Source: Paenibacillus pinistramenti
Lineage (GTDB): Bacteria > Bacillota > Bacilli > Paenibacillales > Paenibacillaceae
Reading direction: 5' to 3'
Assembly (NCBI RefSeq): GCF_005869875.1
Contig: NZ_VAWG01000010.1
Location: forward strand, 81,155 to 145,154
DNA length: 64,000 bases
The notes under the pieces are model-generated. The model saw nothing but the letters and a program-made list of their open reading frames with translations. It made no database searches and was not told where the DNA came from. How positions within the stretch are numbered: position 1 is the first letter of the stretch; every line of letters begins with the position of its first letter. Made by a program: the position numbers and the translations under genes. Positions 8,871 through 18,067 of the stretch are shown here, in pieces.

Positions 8871-10298
8871 TTGGGAATGCAGATGCAGACAGGAATCCCG
8901 GGATTGGATAAGATTTTGTGCGGGGGCGTTCCAAGAGGCACTTCGGTGATTCTTGAGGGCGAGCCCGGTACGGGGAAGACGACCTTTGGCATGCAGTTTC
9001 TGGTTGAAGGCATCCGCAAGGAAGGCGAGGCCGGAATCTATGTGACCTTTGAGGAGCTCCCCGAGCAGATTTACAGTGATATGGCAGGCTTTGGCTGGAA
9101 CCTGAAGGAGCTGGAGCGGCAGAACATGCTCAGGGTCATCACGATGGAGCCTGAAATCTTTCTGCAGGAGATGCAGCGGGTTGGCGGAATATTCGAACAG
9201 ATGACCGCTCAGATCAACTGCAAACGCCTGGTCATCGACAGCATCAGCCTGTTCAGGTTCCTGAGCAGGGATGGGGAAGCGCGCAGCCAGATTTTTCAAA
9301 TCCGCAATATTGTCCGGAAAATGTCGCTCACAGCCCTGTTGATCCGGGAATACTGCGAGATCGAGAACCTGGGCAGATCCTTTGAGAATTATGTGTGTGA
9401 CGGAATTATCCGCTTATCGCTGCAGCCGCATTTGGACAAATACCGCAAGCGGACGCTTGAGGTGCTGAAGATGCGCGGGACGCCGATTCTGGAAGGAGAG
9501 CACATTTATAAATTTGTCGACAGCGGCATTCATATCGTGCCGGCGCTGTCCATGGCTGAGGATGTCATGATCTTTAACGATCAGAATCAATTGTTATCGA
9601 CCGGCATCCCGTCCCTGGATCAGATGCTGGACGGCGGACTGCCGAGAGGCTCGGTTTTTATTATTGATACCAACAGCAAAGCCAATTACAAATATCTCGT
9701 CACCTCTATGCTGTCGGAGCGGATCCGGCAGGAAGACGGAGTCATTATTATGATGTCCTGGCTGACGAGCATTGAGACGGTATCCAATACGCTGTCCATG
9801 TTCGGATTATCGCTGAAAGAGGCGGTAGATAAGGGAAATACCTTCTTCATCGAGCAGTTTGACCGTAAGGTTCCGCCGGAATACCGTTCAGCCATTATAT
9901 CTTTGACCGATCTGGATAATCCTAGTTATGAAGCAGGCTTGTACGCAAGGGTAGAGGAAGTCATCGGCTTAACCAAGCTTAAAGAGAAACGATGGTTTAT
10001 TTACTTCGATTTAAATTCGCTCATCTCACACCGGGGTATAGATTTTGTGAAAAAGCATTTTGCCCAGGAAATGTCCCGCTGCCAGTCGGCGGGGATTACA
10101 GCGGTCGCCCATTGCAATTTGACGGAAATTGGCCCGGAGAATGCCTCATACCTGGAGCGCTCTTGCAATGGTGTGATCCGAACCTGGGTAGACGGCAGTT
10201 ATCAGTTCCTGCAGGTGGCCAAATCGCCGAGCGGACGAATGACCATGCCGCACATTATAGAGAATACAGGGGAGAAACCCTATATCCGTCTTTTATAG
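8871..10298 (+). CDS. KaiC-like RecA-fold ATPase with an active and a degenerate domain
   Basis: The 475-aa protein has two KaiC/RadA-type domains. Domain 1 (about 1-235) has TGIPGLDKIL, Walker A GEPGTGKTT (30-38), the paired glutamates of VTFEE (61-62) and Walker B RLVID (119-123), so it should bind and hydrolyse ATP. Domain 2 (about 240-475) restarts with TGIPSLDQMLDGGLPRG but its P-loop has become DTNSKANYKYL, without the GxxGxGK core, and the FEE position reads MMSWL, so it looks catalytically dead. The TTG start lies 8-9 bases after CAGGGAG. The next gene starts 13 bp downstream. KaiC relatives outside cyanobacteria are usually signalling scaffolds with kinase partners; here the partners are winged-helix and LuxR proteins. 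The role is unknown. Confidence 0.88.
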   Translation: MGMQMQTGIPGLDKILCGGVPRGTSVILEGEPGTGKTTFGMQFLVEGIRKEGEAGIYVTFEELPEQIYSDMAGFGWNLKELERQNMLRVITMEPEIFLQEMQRVGGIFEQMTAQINCKRLVIDSISLFRFLSRDGEARSQIFQIRNIVRKMSLTALLIREYCEIENLGRSFENYVCDGIIRLSLQPHLDKYRKRTLEVLKMRGTPILEGEHIYKFVDSGIHIVPALSMAEDVMIFNDQNQLLSTGIPSLDQMLDGGLPRGSVFIIDTNSKANYKYLVTSMLSERIRQEDGVIIMMSWLTSIETVSNTLSMFGLSLKEAVDKGNTFFIEQFDRKVPPEYRSAIISLTDLDNPSYEAGLYARVEEVIGLTKLKEKRWFIYFDLNSLISHRGIDFVKKHFAQEMSRCQSAGITAVAHCNLTEIGPENASYLERSCNGVIRTWVDGSYQFLQVAKSPSGRMTMPHIIENTGEKPYIRLL

Positions 10299-10311
10299 GA
10301 GGCTGCTCTTC

Positions 10312-10554
10312 ATGGGTTTAGAGAGAAACCAGCTGATGCTTCAAATGGAGTGTACTTTGTTCTTTGAAAGCAATCCGTACGCCTACCAAACCATAGAAGG
10401 GCTGTCCGTAAGGCTCGGCCGAAGTGCGGATCAGCTGGATCAGGTGTTGAACCGGCTGGTGGAAATGTCGATTTTGAGCCGTGTTGGGGATGGGGCAAGA
10501 GCCATCTATTATTTCAATATCCCCTACCATGTTACGGAAGCAGAATGGAGCTAG
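10312..10554 (+). CDS. Small winged-helix-like protein (80 aa), partner of the KaiC-like gene
   Basis: AGGAGG lies 8 bases upstream of the ATG, and the gene fits tightly between the KaiC-like gene (13 bp upstream) and the LuxR-type gene (2 bp downstream). The product shows a short winged-helix pattern: [10 protein letters not shown], then [11 protein letters not shown] as a likely recognition helix, then [16 protein letters not shown] as the wing. It is the same size and pattern as the product at 5605. It has no sensory domain, so it may be a DNA-binding or docking subunit for the KaiC-like protein. Function is inference only. Confidence 0.78.
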   Translation: MGLERNQLMLQMECTLFFESNPYAYQTIEGLSVRLGRSADQLDQVLNRLVEMSILSRVGDGARAIYYFNIPYHVTEAEWS

Positions 10555-10556
10555 CT

Positions 10557-12740
10557 ATGGAGGACTTGTTTGTTATCCCTCATCAAGAAATGATTCAAGA
10601 GCTGCAGGATACTTATGCGGAGGCCATTCAGTTATCTCTTTGCATGACAGACCGATTCGGCAGGATGTTCACAAGGCCCTCGTCCATACAGGGGCGGGAA
10701 GAGAAGGTCGAGCGGCATAGGGAGCCGTTCGAGGTTCTCTTTAAGGAGCAGATCAACAAAATCTCCGGCCTGCACATTCCAGCTCTTTATGACTCCTGGG
10801 TGCCGGGGATTCACACCATTATCGCTCCTGTTGTGGTGAACGGCGCTCCCGTTTGTTACATATGGTCGGGAATCCTGCTCCTGGAACGGATGAAAGACCG
10901 GATTCGCCCCTCTGTGCGGGAGGCAGCCAAAGACAAAGCGCTGGCCGGGTTCCTGGAAGAAGTGCTTGAGCATACGCCGGCAACCGGCCTGGAGGAAGCG
11001 GAGCGCAAAAGGCTCAAGGTCGGCAGGCTCGCCGAGGCCGTCTCGACGCTTCTGGAGAGAAGCGAAGCCAGCCGGGGGCTGGAGGAGCGCTGCAGACAGA
11101 TCAGCCATGCCCTGCAGGCAGCCTGTCACAATGAGCCGTTCCCCGATGATAAAATCCGGCGGATGGTTGAAATAAGCGGGCTGGGCGAGATTTTTGGCCT
11201 TGCGCTGCAGACAAATGACGGGCAGTATATGATCCGCCAGACAGCCGGTCCGGGGTCGGAAGGGTTATCCGGCGTGATTTTTCGGGAAGGGGAAGGCTTC
11301 CTTGGACAAGCGGTGCTTAACGACGGACCGAGCGAGTGGTCCAGCATTCAGCGGGACCCGCGGACGTTATTCTTCCACAGCAAAGGAGTGAAGGAGGCCT
11401 GCAGCATTTACTGCTTCCCTATGCGCTCCAGCCACAATGTAAGAGGACTTCTGTTCTGTATCCGGACGTCCCCGCGTCTGCTGAGCAGCGATGTCCTGCA
11501 TTTTGAGAAAATGTTCCTCTCCCTCATGGGAGCTTATATCGGCAGCCAGATCGCCTACAGCCAGCTCGACAAGCAGCTTGCCCGGATCAAGCCGCTCCTC
11601 GATGTGGGCCGGTTTATGGTGACGATTCCCGATATCAAACGGATGCTGTTCACGCTGGTGGACGTGAGCCTGAATTTGGCGGTGTACCCGATCGGCGCTA
11701 TGGTCGTTTACCGCGAGCGGGAGCAGAATCAGATTCATACCGTAGCCCGCGGGCTGGACAACCGGACAGTCGAGGTTTACAGCCGGGAAATGGTCCGGCA
11801 GTATTTCTCCAAAGAGCAGGCCTATGGCCTGTCTCCGGTGCTCAGGCAGAAGGGCGAGGGGCGCACAGCGGTTGAGCTTCCGATCGGCTACGAGGATGAC
11901 ATTCATGCGGTGCTGGTGGTGGAGATTCAGAGCTCGCGCGATGCCGAGGACAGCAAGGAGATTCTGAATGCCCTGTCCACCATGTCGGGACTGGTGCTGA
12001 AGCTGCTGCACGAGAAGCAGAACAGCTCCAAAATGGCGGGCCAGATGGCAGAGCTTCTGTTCGAAACGATTCGCAGCAGCCAGCCGGAGAAGTACCGGGC
12101 GAGCAAGCGGGTGCGCACGCTGATCGCGAAGCTGGCCGGGTGGAACGGGCTCACGGAGGAAGAGGCGGCAATCCTGGAACGGGTCAGCCTGTTGACAGAG
12201 CAGGACCCGGACGTTCTCGCAGCCTTCGCGCCGTTCTTCCGCCAGGAGGCTGAGATTCTGAAGGAATACAATGCGATCATAGAGCATAAGGGGCGGGGCG
12301 GTGAAAGCCCCGGTTTCTCCAAAGAGTCTGAAATGCTGGCTGCGGCAGTGGAATATGTGATGCATGGCGAGGATCTGGCGGCGGTCGAACAGCTGAAAGC
12401 CGTCTCCCAGTCCAGCCGCAGCGCCTTCCGGCATTTCATCATCAGCAGCAAGACGGAGGAGAGCCAGTTCCTGATCCAAACGCTGAATGCAGAAGCGGCG
12501 GCCAAGCCCAAGGCCGAGTCGGCGGAGGCTGCGCTCGAGTCGGCGGCCGCCCGGGCCTCGCTCTCTCCGCGCGAGAAGGAGGTTCTGCAGCTGATCATAA
12601 GAGCGGCAAGCAACAAGGAGATCGCCGCCGCGCTGTTTATCAGCGAGCACACGGTCAAGAACCATCTTACGAACATCTTTCAAAAAATGGGCGTCAGCGA
12701 CAGGGCTCAGGCCATCGCCGCCGTTTTTAACCGCAAATGA
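10557..12740 (+). CDS. LuxR-family regulator with PocR-like and GAF-like sensory domains
   Basis: The ATG at 10557 has GGAG six bases upstream; an in-frame ATG at 10545 overlaps the previous gene and is the alternative. About 727 residues. The N-terminus (about 1-120) resembles the PocR ligand-binding domain ([10 protein letters not shown] and [18 protein letters not shown]) but lacks its cysteine cluster. Two GAF-like regions follow (about 200-340 and 350-460), then a helical section and an Ala/Glu-rich linker. The last 65 residues are a standard LuxR/NarL helix-turn-helix ([40 protein letters not shown]). It is probably a cytoplasmic transcription factor that reads a small ligand or redox/gas signal. 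It is the third gene of the KaiC-like unit. Confidence 0.88.
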   Translation: MEDLFVIPHQEMIQELQDTYAEAIQLSLCMTDRFGRMFTRPSSIQGREEKVERHREPFEVLFKEQINKISGLHIPALYDSWVPGIHTIIAPVVVNGAPVCYIWSGILLLERMKDRIRPSVREAAKDKALAGFLEEVLEHTPATGLEEAERKRLKVGRLAEAVSTLLERSEASRGLEERCRQISHALQAACHNEPFPDDKIRRMVEISGLGEIFGLALQTNDGQYMIRQTAGPGSEGLSGVIFREGEGFLGQAVLNDGPSEWSSIQRDPRTLFFHSKGVKEACSIYCFPMRSSHNVRGLLFCIRTSPRLLSSDVLHFEKMFLSLMGAYIGSQIAYSQLDKQLARIKPLLDVGRFMVTIPDIKRMLFTLVDVSLNLAVYPIGAMVVYREREQNQIHTVARGLDNRTVEVYSREMVRQYFSKEQAYGLSPVLRQKGEGRTAVELPIGYEDDIHAVLVVEIQSSRDAEDSKEILNALSTMSGLVLKLLHEKQNSSKMAGQMAELLFETIRSSQPEKYRASKRVRTLIAKLAGWNGLTEEEAAILERVSLLTEQDPDVLAAFAPFFRQEAEILKEYNAIIEHKGRGGESPGFSKESEMLAAAVEYVMHGEDLAAVEQLKAVSQSSRSAFRHFIISSKTEESQFLIQTLNAEAAAKPKAESAEAALESAAARASLSPREKEVLQLIIRAASNKEIAAALFISEHTVKNHLTNIFQKMGVSDRAQAIAAVFNRK

Positions 12741-12784
12741 CAGCCTTTCAGCCTGTTAGCCTTTCAGTCTTTCAGCATAAGCGG

Positions 12785-12819
12785 CCTTTCCTGATTCTGA
12801 TCAGGAGAGGTCTTTTTTT
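12785..12819 (+). terminator. Terminator of the KaiC/LuxR unit
   Basis: CCTTTCCTGAT (12785-12795) pairs with ATCAGGAGAGG (12800-12810) around a TCTG loop and is followed by seven T. Just before it, AGCCTTTC-type copies form a weak tandem repeat (12741-12777). Confidence 0.85.
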
Positions 12820-13015
12820 ATGGAGTTTTTTATAGAGGATTATTGTATGAACTTTGGCTTTGGAGGGAAGTTATTCCTATAGGCGGTCAGGCAGCTAAAT
12901 AGGAAGCATATGCTATTTGACAGACGATGTCAGATACCGAAGATAAACTTGTATAGAATGTGCGGATACAACAAGCCTTACGGAAATGATCTTAAATAGA
13001 AAGAGAGGGGGCAGC

Positions 13016-15082
13016 ATGGCCGAACAGCATTTTTTTGTTGAGCTGAATACATGGGTAATATGGATCTCTGCCGCAATTGTCATATTGGCCTCTTATTCGG
13101 GCCTTCACATGGCAGGGAAAGCGACGGAGTCGATGAACAGGTTCGGACTCAGACTCTTCTGGCTGTCAGCGGGATCCTTCGTTATGGGGAGCGGCATTTG
13201 GTCGATGCATATGATCGGCTTGCTGGAGCTTCGCCTGCGGGCAGGAATCTCGTTCGGGCTTGGCTTCTCGTTTCTGTCCCTGCTGGTTGGGGTTGCCGCG
13301 TCGGGAGCCGCCTTTACGATTCTGTTCACGGGTCAGGCCAGGGCCTGGAAGCTTGCTGCAGCGGGCGGTTTGCTCGGAACGGGGATAGTGGCAGTTCATT
13401 ACATCGGCATGAAGGCGATCGAGAAGCGGATTCATTTGATTTATGACTCGTCGTACCTGCTGCTCTCCATCTTACTGGCTTTATTCGTGTCCTACTGGGC
13501 TCTCTTTCTGTTCAACCGGTTCCAAACCTCGCCTTTCTTCAATTACTGGCGGTTATCCGGAGCGGTCACCATGGGGCTGGCCATCAGCGGTGTCCATTAC
13601 ACCGCAATCATGGCCGCTCATCTGCTTGTTAATATCCGTTTGGGATTGGAGGGCCCGCCGGGAAGGGGAGGCCCGCCGAGCCGCGGTTATATCGAGCTGC
13701 CCCTGCTTATTCCCATCGCTGTGATAATGGCCTGCATTCTGGCTGTTTCGTGGGTGGTTATCTTCATCGACCGCAAGGGGCTGAGAAGGCTTGCCTTCAA
13801 TGATTCCCTGACAGGTCTGCCCAACAGACACGGGCTGCCGCTGTTCTTTAAGAACCATTTTCAGAAGGCCAAGGCGGACGGAGCCGTTCTGTTCCTGGAT
13901 CTGGACCGGTTCAAGACGGTGAATGATACGCTCGGCCACGATAAAGGCGATCAGCTGCTGCAGGAAGCGGCAGCGCGGATTATGAGCCTGCTGGACAGGG
14001 ACCAGACGATGTTCCGGCTTGGGGGCGACGAGTTTCTCGTTGCCAGCCTGCATACCTCGGAGGAGAAGGCCTGCCGGCTTGCCGGGCAGATTCTTGAAGC
14101 GATCAAAGCGCCGTTCTATATCGGCGGCAACAGCATTTATGTGACGGGGAGCATCGGGATCAGCCTGACGGCCCGAGAGGGCGTGGAGCGCGAGAAGCTG
14201 ATGAAGGCAGCCGATTCTGCCATGTACGTCTCCAAGAATTTGGGCAAAAACCGCTACACCGTCTTCACGGACGATCTGAGCAGGAAAGAGCAGCGCCGGA
14301 TGGAGCTGGAAAATGATCTGGAGGCTGCAGTCATTCTGCAGAACCAGTTCTATGTGGCTTACCAGCCGAAATGGAATTCGGACGGCAAAGGGCTGCAGGG
14401 AATGGAAGCTCTGCTCCGCTGGGAGCATCCGAAGCTCGGCGCGGTCTCGCCCTACGAATTCATCCCGATTGCCGAGGAGACAGGCGTCATTGTCCCGATG
14501 ACAAGATGGCTGATGGCCGAGGTGGGCCGCCAGCACCGGGAGTGGATGGCTGCGGGTTTCAGGCCTTTTCCGATTTCGGTGAATATGTCGGGTGTGCTCT
14601 TTGTGAACGGCCTGGTTCCAAGAATGGTGGAGGAGTGCCTGAGAAACAGCGGCATGGTTCCGGACATGCTGGAGCTTGAGATTACCGAGTCGGTCGCCAT
14701 GACCGATATGGCGTATACGCTGGAGCAGCTGAACCGGGTGAAGGCGCTGGGGGTAGCCGTGTCCCTGGATGATTTCGGAACCGGCTATTCCTCGCTTTGG
14801 ACGCTGGATGAAATGCCGATCGACACTCTGAAAATCGACCAGTCCTTCATCCGGAAATACAGCCTTCCGTCCAAGCAGGCCATGATCAGCAGCATTATGG
14901 CAATCGCCCATCACCTGGGGCTGAATGTGGTGGCCGAAGGGGTAGAGACAGGCGAGCAGGTGGAGTTTCTGCGAGCGCATGGCTGCTCGGTGATGCAGGG
15001 CTATTACTTCGGGAAGCCGATGAGAAGCCGGGACTGCACCGTATGGCTTGAGCAGCTGGCGGAAAGCGGGCCGGACAAATAG
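13016..15082 (+). CDS. MHYT-GGDEF-EAL cyclic-di-GMP signalling protein
   Basis: The ATG at 13016 has GAGAGGGGG just upstream; an in-frame ATG at 12986 lacks one. About 688 aa. The N-terminal MHYT sensor (about 10-245) has seven predicted membrane helices with motifs SMHMIG, VHYIGMKA and VHYTAIMAA, thought to bind copper and sense O2, CO or NO. The diguanylate cyclase domain has an intact GGDEF (near residue 336) without an obvious RxxD inhibitory site. The phosphodiesterase domain has EALLRWEHP and DDFGTGYSS, so both enzyme centres look intact. It would make and/or degrade c-di-GMP at the membrane. It is separated from the upstream LuxR gene by a terminator, and TGACA(5 bp)TGTCA near 12918 may be an operator. 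Confidence 0.93.
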   Translation: MAEQHFFVELNTWVIWISAAIVILASYSGLHMAGKATESMNRFGLRLFWLSAGSFVMGSGIWSMHMIGLLELRLRAGISFGLGFSFLSLLVGVAASGAAFTILFTGQARAWKLAAAGGLLGTGIVAVHYIGMKAIEKRIHLIYDSSYLLLSILLALFVSYWALFLFNRFQTSPFFNYWRLSGAVTMGLAISGVHYTAIMAAHLLVNIRLGLEGPPGRGGPPSRGYIELPLLIPIAVIMACILAVSWVVIFIDRKGLRRLAFNDSLTGLPNRHGLPLFFKNHFQKAKADGAVLFLDLDRFKTVNDTLGHDKGDQLLQEAAARIMSLLDRDQTMFRLGGDEFLVASLHTSEEKACRLAGQILEAIKAPFYIGGNSIYVTGSIGISLTAREGVEREKLMKAADSAMYVSKNLGKNRYTVFTDDLSRKEQRRMELENDLEAAVILQNQFYVAYQPKWNSDGKGLQGMEALLRWEHPKLGAVSPYEFIPIAEETGVIVPMTRWLMAEVGRQHREWMAAGFRPFPISVNMSGVLFVNGLVPRMVEECLRNSGMVPDMLELEITESVAMTDMAYTLEQLNRVKALGVAVSLDDFGTGYSSLWTLDEMPIDTLKIDQSFIRKYSLPSKQAMISSIMAIAHHLGLNVVAEGVETGEQVEFLRAHGCSVMQGYYFGKPMRSRDCTVWLEQLAESGPDK

Positions 15083-15166
15083 GCGGCATACGGCATATCG
15101 CATACATGCTATACTTTGGACAGGCATAGTGAAGGTGAGCATGTTTATCCGAAGGGGGACAAAGGA

Positions 15167-16285
15167 ATGAGTAAGCAGCTGCCCGCTGCTTTGGCGGAAG
15201 CGGTAACGAATGCGTCTTATGTGTTAGGGGGTCACGGGCCCCGGAATGTCCAGGTGCTGAAGGAAGCCTTCGAAGGCGTAGACGGCAGCCAGGCGAGCGA
15301 TATGTACGGCAAAGGCGAAGTCATTGAACAGTTTGAGCAGAAGATGGCCAGGCTGCTGGGCAAGGAGGCGGCTGTCTTCTTCCCGAGCGGAACGATGGCC
15401 CAGCAGATTGCGCTGCGGATCTGGTGCGACCGGAAGGGCCTGCCGAAGGTGGCCTACCACCCGCTCAGCCATTTGGAGATCCATGAGCAGGACGGCTTGA
15501 AAAAGCTTCATAATATCACGCCGCTGCTGCTGGCGGACAAAGACCGCCTCATCACGCTGGGGGACGTGCAGAGTCTGAACGAGGACATCTCCAGCCTGCT
15601 GCTGGAGCTGCCGCAGCGCGAAATCGGCGGCCAGCTGCCGTCTTATGAGGAGCTGGAGGCGATCAGCGCGTACTGCCGTGAGCGCGGCATCAGGCTGCAC
15701 CTTGACGGAGCGCGCCTGCTTGAGATTCTGCCGTATTACGGCAGGACTGCCGCAGAGGTCTGCGCCCTGTTCGACAGCGTCTACGTCTCCTTCTACAAAG
15801 GGATCGGCGGCATTGCCGGCGCGATTCTGGCCGGGGACAAGGACTTCACGGAGGAAGCGAAGATCTGGAAGAGACGCCACGGCGGCGATCTGATCAGCCT
15901 GTATCCGTATATCATCAGCGCGGACTATTACTATGAAAAATACGGCGGCCAGATGGCCCGCTACTACGAATACGCCAAAGAGCTGGCGGCTTTGTATAAC
16001 GGCTGCCATGCCGTCAAGACCCTGCCGGAGACGCCGGTATCGAACATGTTCCATGTTCATATCGCTTATCCGAAGGAGCAGGTGGAGCCGCTGCTGGCAC
16101 AGCTGACAGAGCAAACCGGCGTTGCCCTTACCCACTACGTTAAGGATTACAGCGAAACGGCCAGCTCCTATGAGGTCAGCCTTGGCGAACGCTATGGCAC
16201 CGTGCCGAAGGAGCAGGTGGAGCAGCTGTTCAAGCTTCTGGATGAGAAGCTGAAGGCGCTGGGCGGCGCCGGGAACATGGAGTAA
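15167..16285 (+). CDS. Threonine aldolase family PLP enzyme
   Basis: GAAGGGGG lies 8 bases upstream of the ATG at 15167. The 372-aa product has the fold-type I PLP pattern of low-specificity threonine aldolases and related beta-eliminating lyases: GSQASDMYGKG, FPSGTMAQQIALR, HPLSHLEIHEQ, RLHLDGARL with the cofactor aspartate, and SFYKGIGGIAGA containing the Schiff-base lysine (about K211). The family cleaves L-threonine or allo-threonine to glycine and acetaldehyde, but substrate varies. The gene stands alone with its own terminator. The exact substrate cannot be read from sequence. Confidence 0.88.
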   Translation: MSKQLPAALAEAVTNASYVLGGHGPRNVQVLKEAFEGVDGSQASDMYGKGEVIEQFEQKMARLLGKEAAVFFPSGTMAQQIALRIWCDRKGLPKVAYHPLSHLEIHEQDGLKKLHNITPLLLADKDRLITLGDVQSLNEDISSLLLELPQREIGGQLPSYEELEAISAYCRERGIRLHLDGARLLEILPYYGRTAAEVCALFDSVYVSFYKGIGGIAGAILAGDKDFTEEAKIWKRRHGGDLISLYPYIISADYYYEKYGGQMARYYEYAKELAALYNGCHAVKTLPETPVSNMFHVHIAYPKEQVEPLLAQLTEQTGVALTHYVKDYSETASSYEVSLGERYGTVPKEQVEQLFKLLDEKLKALGGAGNME

Positions 16286-16343
16286 TGAAGCTTGAAATCA
16301 CTGAAGCTTGGAATCACGGAAGCTTGGAATCACTGAAGCTTGG
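16286..16343. repeat. 16-bp tandem repeat, 3.6 copies
   Basis: Units TGAAGCTTGRAATCAC start at 16286, 16302 and 16318, and a partial fourth starts at 16334, with one or two differences between copies. It begins right at the stop codon region of the aldolase gene and is non-coding. Confidence 0.9.
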
Positions 16344-16393
16344 CATAATTACTGCAGAATAATTGCAGATATGAAGGATACGCTGAGCCGCAG

Positions 16394-16421
16394 GGCGCCG
16401 ATCATGGATCGGCGCCTTCTT
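16394..16421 (+). terminator. Terminator after the threonine aldolase-like gene
   Basis: GGCGCCGATC (16394-16403) and GATCGGCGCC (16407-16416) form a perfect stem around ATG and are followed by TTCTTTG. The stem is strong; the T tract is modest. Confidence 0.7.
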
Positions 16422-16482
16422 TGTATCGTCTCTTTCTTTGTACTAGCTCCTTCTTTGTATCGGCGCCATCTTTGTATTAGCT
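16415..16482. repeat. 17-bp tandem repeat, four copies, overlapping the terminator tail
   Basis: Four consecutive 17-bp units of the form CCTTCTTTGTATCGGCG start at 16415, 16432, 16449 and 16466. The copies differ at a few places. The first begins inside the terminator stem, so the hairpin tail seems to have been duplicated by slippage. Together with 16286-16343 it fills most of the 335-bp gap before the next gene. Confidence 0.85.
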
Positions 16483-16620
16483 TGCCTTGCGCGGGGCCGC
16501 CTATCCGCTGCTGTCGCAAACCCGCTCTCATCATCCCCGTTATTTATGACAGTTTGTCAAATGGCAAACGGCGCTGTGCGGGTTATGATAGGTGGAAAAC
16601 GGTGAAACGGGGATGATGGC

Positions 16621-17847
16621 ATGCAGCGTCAGAAGCTGTTCGTGAACGCAGCAAGACTGAAGGAGACCATTGAAGCCTTTGCGGAGTACGGCAAGACAGC
16701 GGCGGGCGGCGTGACCCGGCTGGCCTTGAGCGAAGAGGATGTGCTGGCGCGCGGGTATTTCCGCAGCTGCTGCGAGGAGCTCGGCATGACGGTTGCCGTG
16801 GATGACCTCGGCTGTATGTACGCCACGCTGGAGGGCGTTCGCAAGGCACCGCCGATCGTTATCGGCTCTCATTTGGACAGCGTGAAGAAGGGCGGGCGGT
16901 TTGACGGCGTGCTTGGCGTCATTGCCGGGCTTGAAGTCGTCAGGACGCTCGTCGATGCCGGCATCAAGCCGGAGCTTCCCATTACGGTTATGAACTTCAC
17001 GAACGAAGAAGGCGCCCGCTTCGAACCGTCGATGATGGCTTCCGGCGTGCTGTCCGGCAAATTCGACCTGGATGACATCATGGCGAAGCAGGATGCGGAC
17101 GGCCTTACCTTCCGGGAGGCGCTTGCGGACAGCGGCTGTGCCGGTTCGCCGGATAACCGGATCCGCGAAGCCTCGGCTTATCTGGAGCTGCACATTGAGC
17201 AGGGCCCGGTGCTGGAGAAGGAAGGGCTGTCGATCGGCGTTGTAGAATGTGTGGTCGGCATGGCCTGCTACGAGATTGAAGTCACCGGCGAATCAGACCA
17301 TGCCGGAACTACACCGATGGACATGCGGAAGGATGCCTTCTTCGCGGCGAACGATCTGGTATCTCTGCTGCGGAGCAGACTTAGCGGGCTGGACCCGGAG
17401 CTGGTGTACACGATGGGGCGGGTTAACGTCTATCCGAGCATTCATACGGTCATTCCGAACAAGGTCGTCTTTACGGTGGAGGCCCGGCACAAGAACGAGG
17501 ACATCATCCGCCAGGTGGAGGAGATCCTCCGGAGCCTTCCTGCCGAACAGGAGGGCTGTGCGGTCAAGGCGACCAAGCTGTGGGGCCGCGATACGGTCTG
17601 GTTTAAACCGGAATTGTGTGAACGGCTGGAGGAGGCAGCCCGCTCGTTCGGCTACAGCTATAAGAGAATGGCCAGCGGAGCCGGGCACGATGCCCAGTTT
17701 GTGGCCTCCTTTCTGCCGTCAGTGATGCTGTTTGTGCCGAGCGTGAACGGCAAGAGCCACTGTGAGGAAGAGCTGACCTCCTATGAGGACTGCGAGAAGG
17801 GCGTGAACGTCCTGCTGGAGACAGTGCTGGGGCTGCTGGCGGAATGA
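16621..17847 (+). CDS. M20-family amidohydrolase (N-carbamoyl-amino acid hydrolase / allantoate amidohydrolase type)
   Basis: The 408-aa product has the metal-binding motifs of the M20 amidase subgroup: GSHLDSVKKGGRFDGVLGV, NEEGARFEPSM, LHIEQGPVLE, the dimerisation-domain motif ESDHAGTTPMDMRKDA and the C-terminal SGAGHDAQF. These enzymes use two zinc or manganese ions to hydrolyse N-carbamoyl-L-amino acids, ureidoglycolate or allantoate. No purine or hydantoin genes are nearby, so the substrate is open. The ATG follows an ACGGGGATG ribosome site. A plausible -10 TATGAT is at about 16584. The gene appears monocistronic. Confidence 0.88.
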   Translation: MQRQKLFVNAARLKETIEAFAEYGKTAAGGVTRLALSEEDVLARGYFRSCCEELGMTVAVDDLGCMYATLEGVRKAPPIVIGSHLDSVKKGGRFDGVLGVIAGLEVVRTLVDAGIKPELPITVMNFTNEEGARFEPSMMASGVLSGKFDLDDIMAKQDADGLTFREALADSGCAGSPDNRIREASAYLELHIEQGPVLEKEGLSIGVVECVVGMACYEIEVTGESDHAGTTPMDMRKDAFFAANDLVSLLRSRLSGLDPELVYTMGRVNVYPSIHTVIPNKVVFTVEARHKNEDIIRQVEEILRSLPAEQEGCAVKATKLWGRDTVWFKPELCERLEEAARSFGYSYKRMASGAGHDAQFVASFLPSVMLFVPSVNGKSHCEEELTSYEDCEKGVNVLLETVLGLLAE

Positions 17848-17857
17848 TTTTTATACG

Positions 17858-17918
17858 GAATAACAATTTGAATAAAATAACCTGAATAAAATTACCGGAA
17901 TAAAATAACCTGAATAAA
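17858..17918. repeat. 14-bp tandem repeat of a GAATAAAATAACCT unit
   Basis: Copies at 17870, 17884 and 17898 are nearly identical, with partial degenerate copies at 17858 and 17912. It is directly downstream of the amidohydrolase stop and non-coding. Confidence 0.85.
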
Positions 17919-17949
17919 GCCTGTAACTCCCTTCGCGACTAGATAAGCG

Positions 17950-17984
17950 CAGCTCCTGTCAGCCGGCCTGGCAGGGGCTGTTTG
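17950..17984 (+). terminator. Probable terminator before msrA
   Basis: CAGCTCCTG (17950-17958) pairs with CAGGGGCTG (17972-17980) with one wobble. It is followed by only TTTG, so it is a weak candidate. Confidence 0.45.
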
Positions 17985-18067
17985 CGGTTATACGTATTTT
18001 TTTGCTTTCGGTCAGCATTAGGGTACAATTCTGGTTAAATAAGAAGAAAAAAGAAGGAGGAATCCGG

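Noticed and set aside
13553..15142. 529-codon minus-strand frame over the GGDEF-EAL gene
   Set aside because: High GC opens the antisense frame; the plus-strand protein has full motifs, the antisense one has none.
16308..16616. 102-codon plus-strand frame between the aldolase and amidohydrolase genes
   Set aside because: It runs across two tandem repeats and a terminator hairpin and has no ribosome site.
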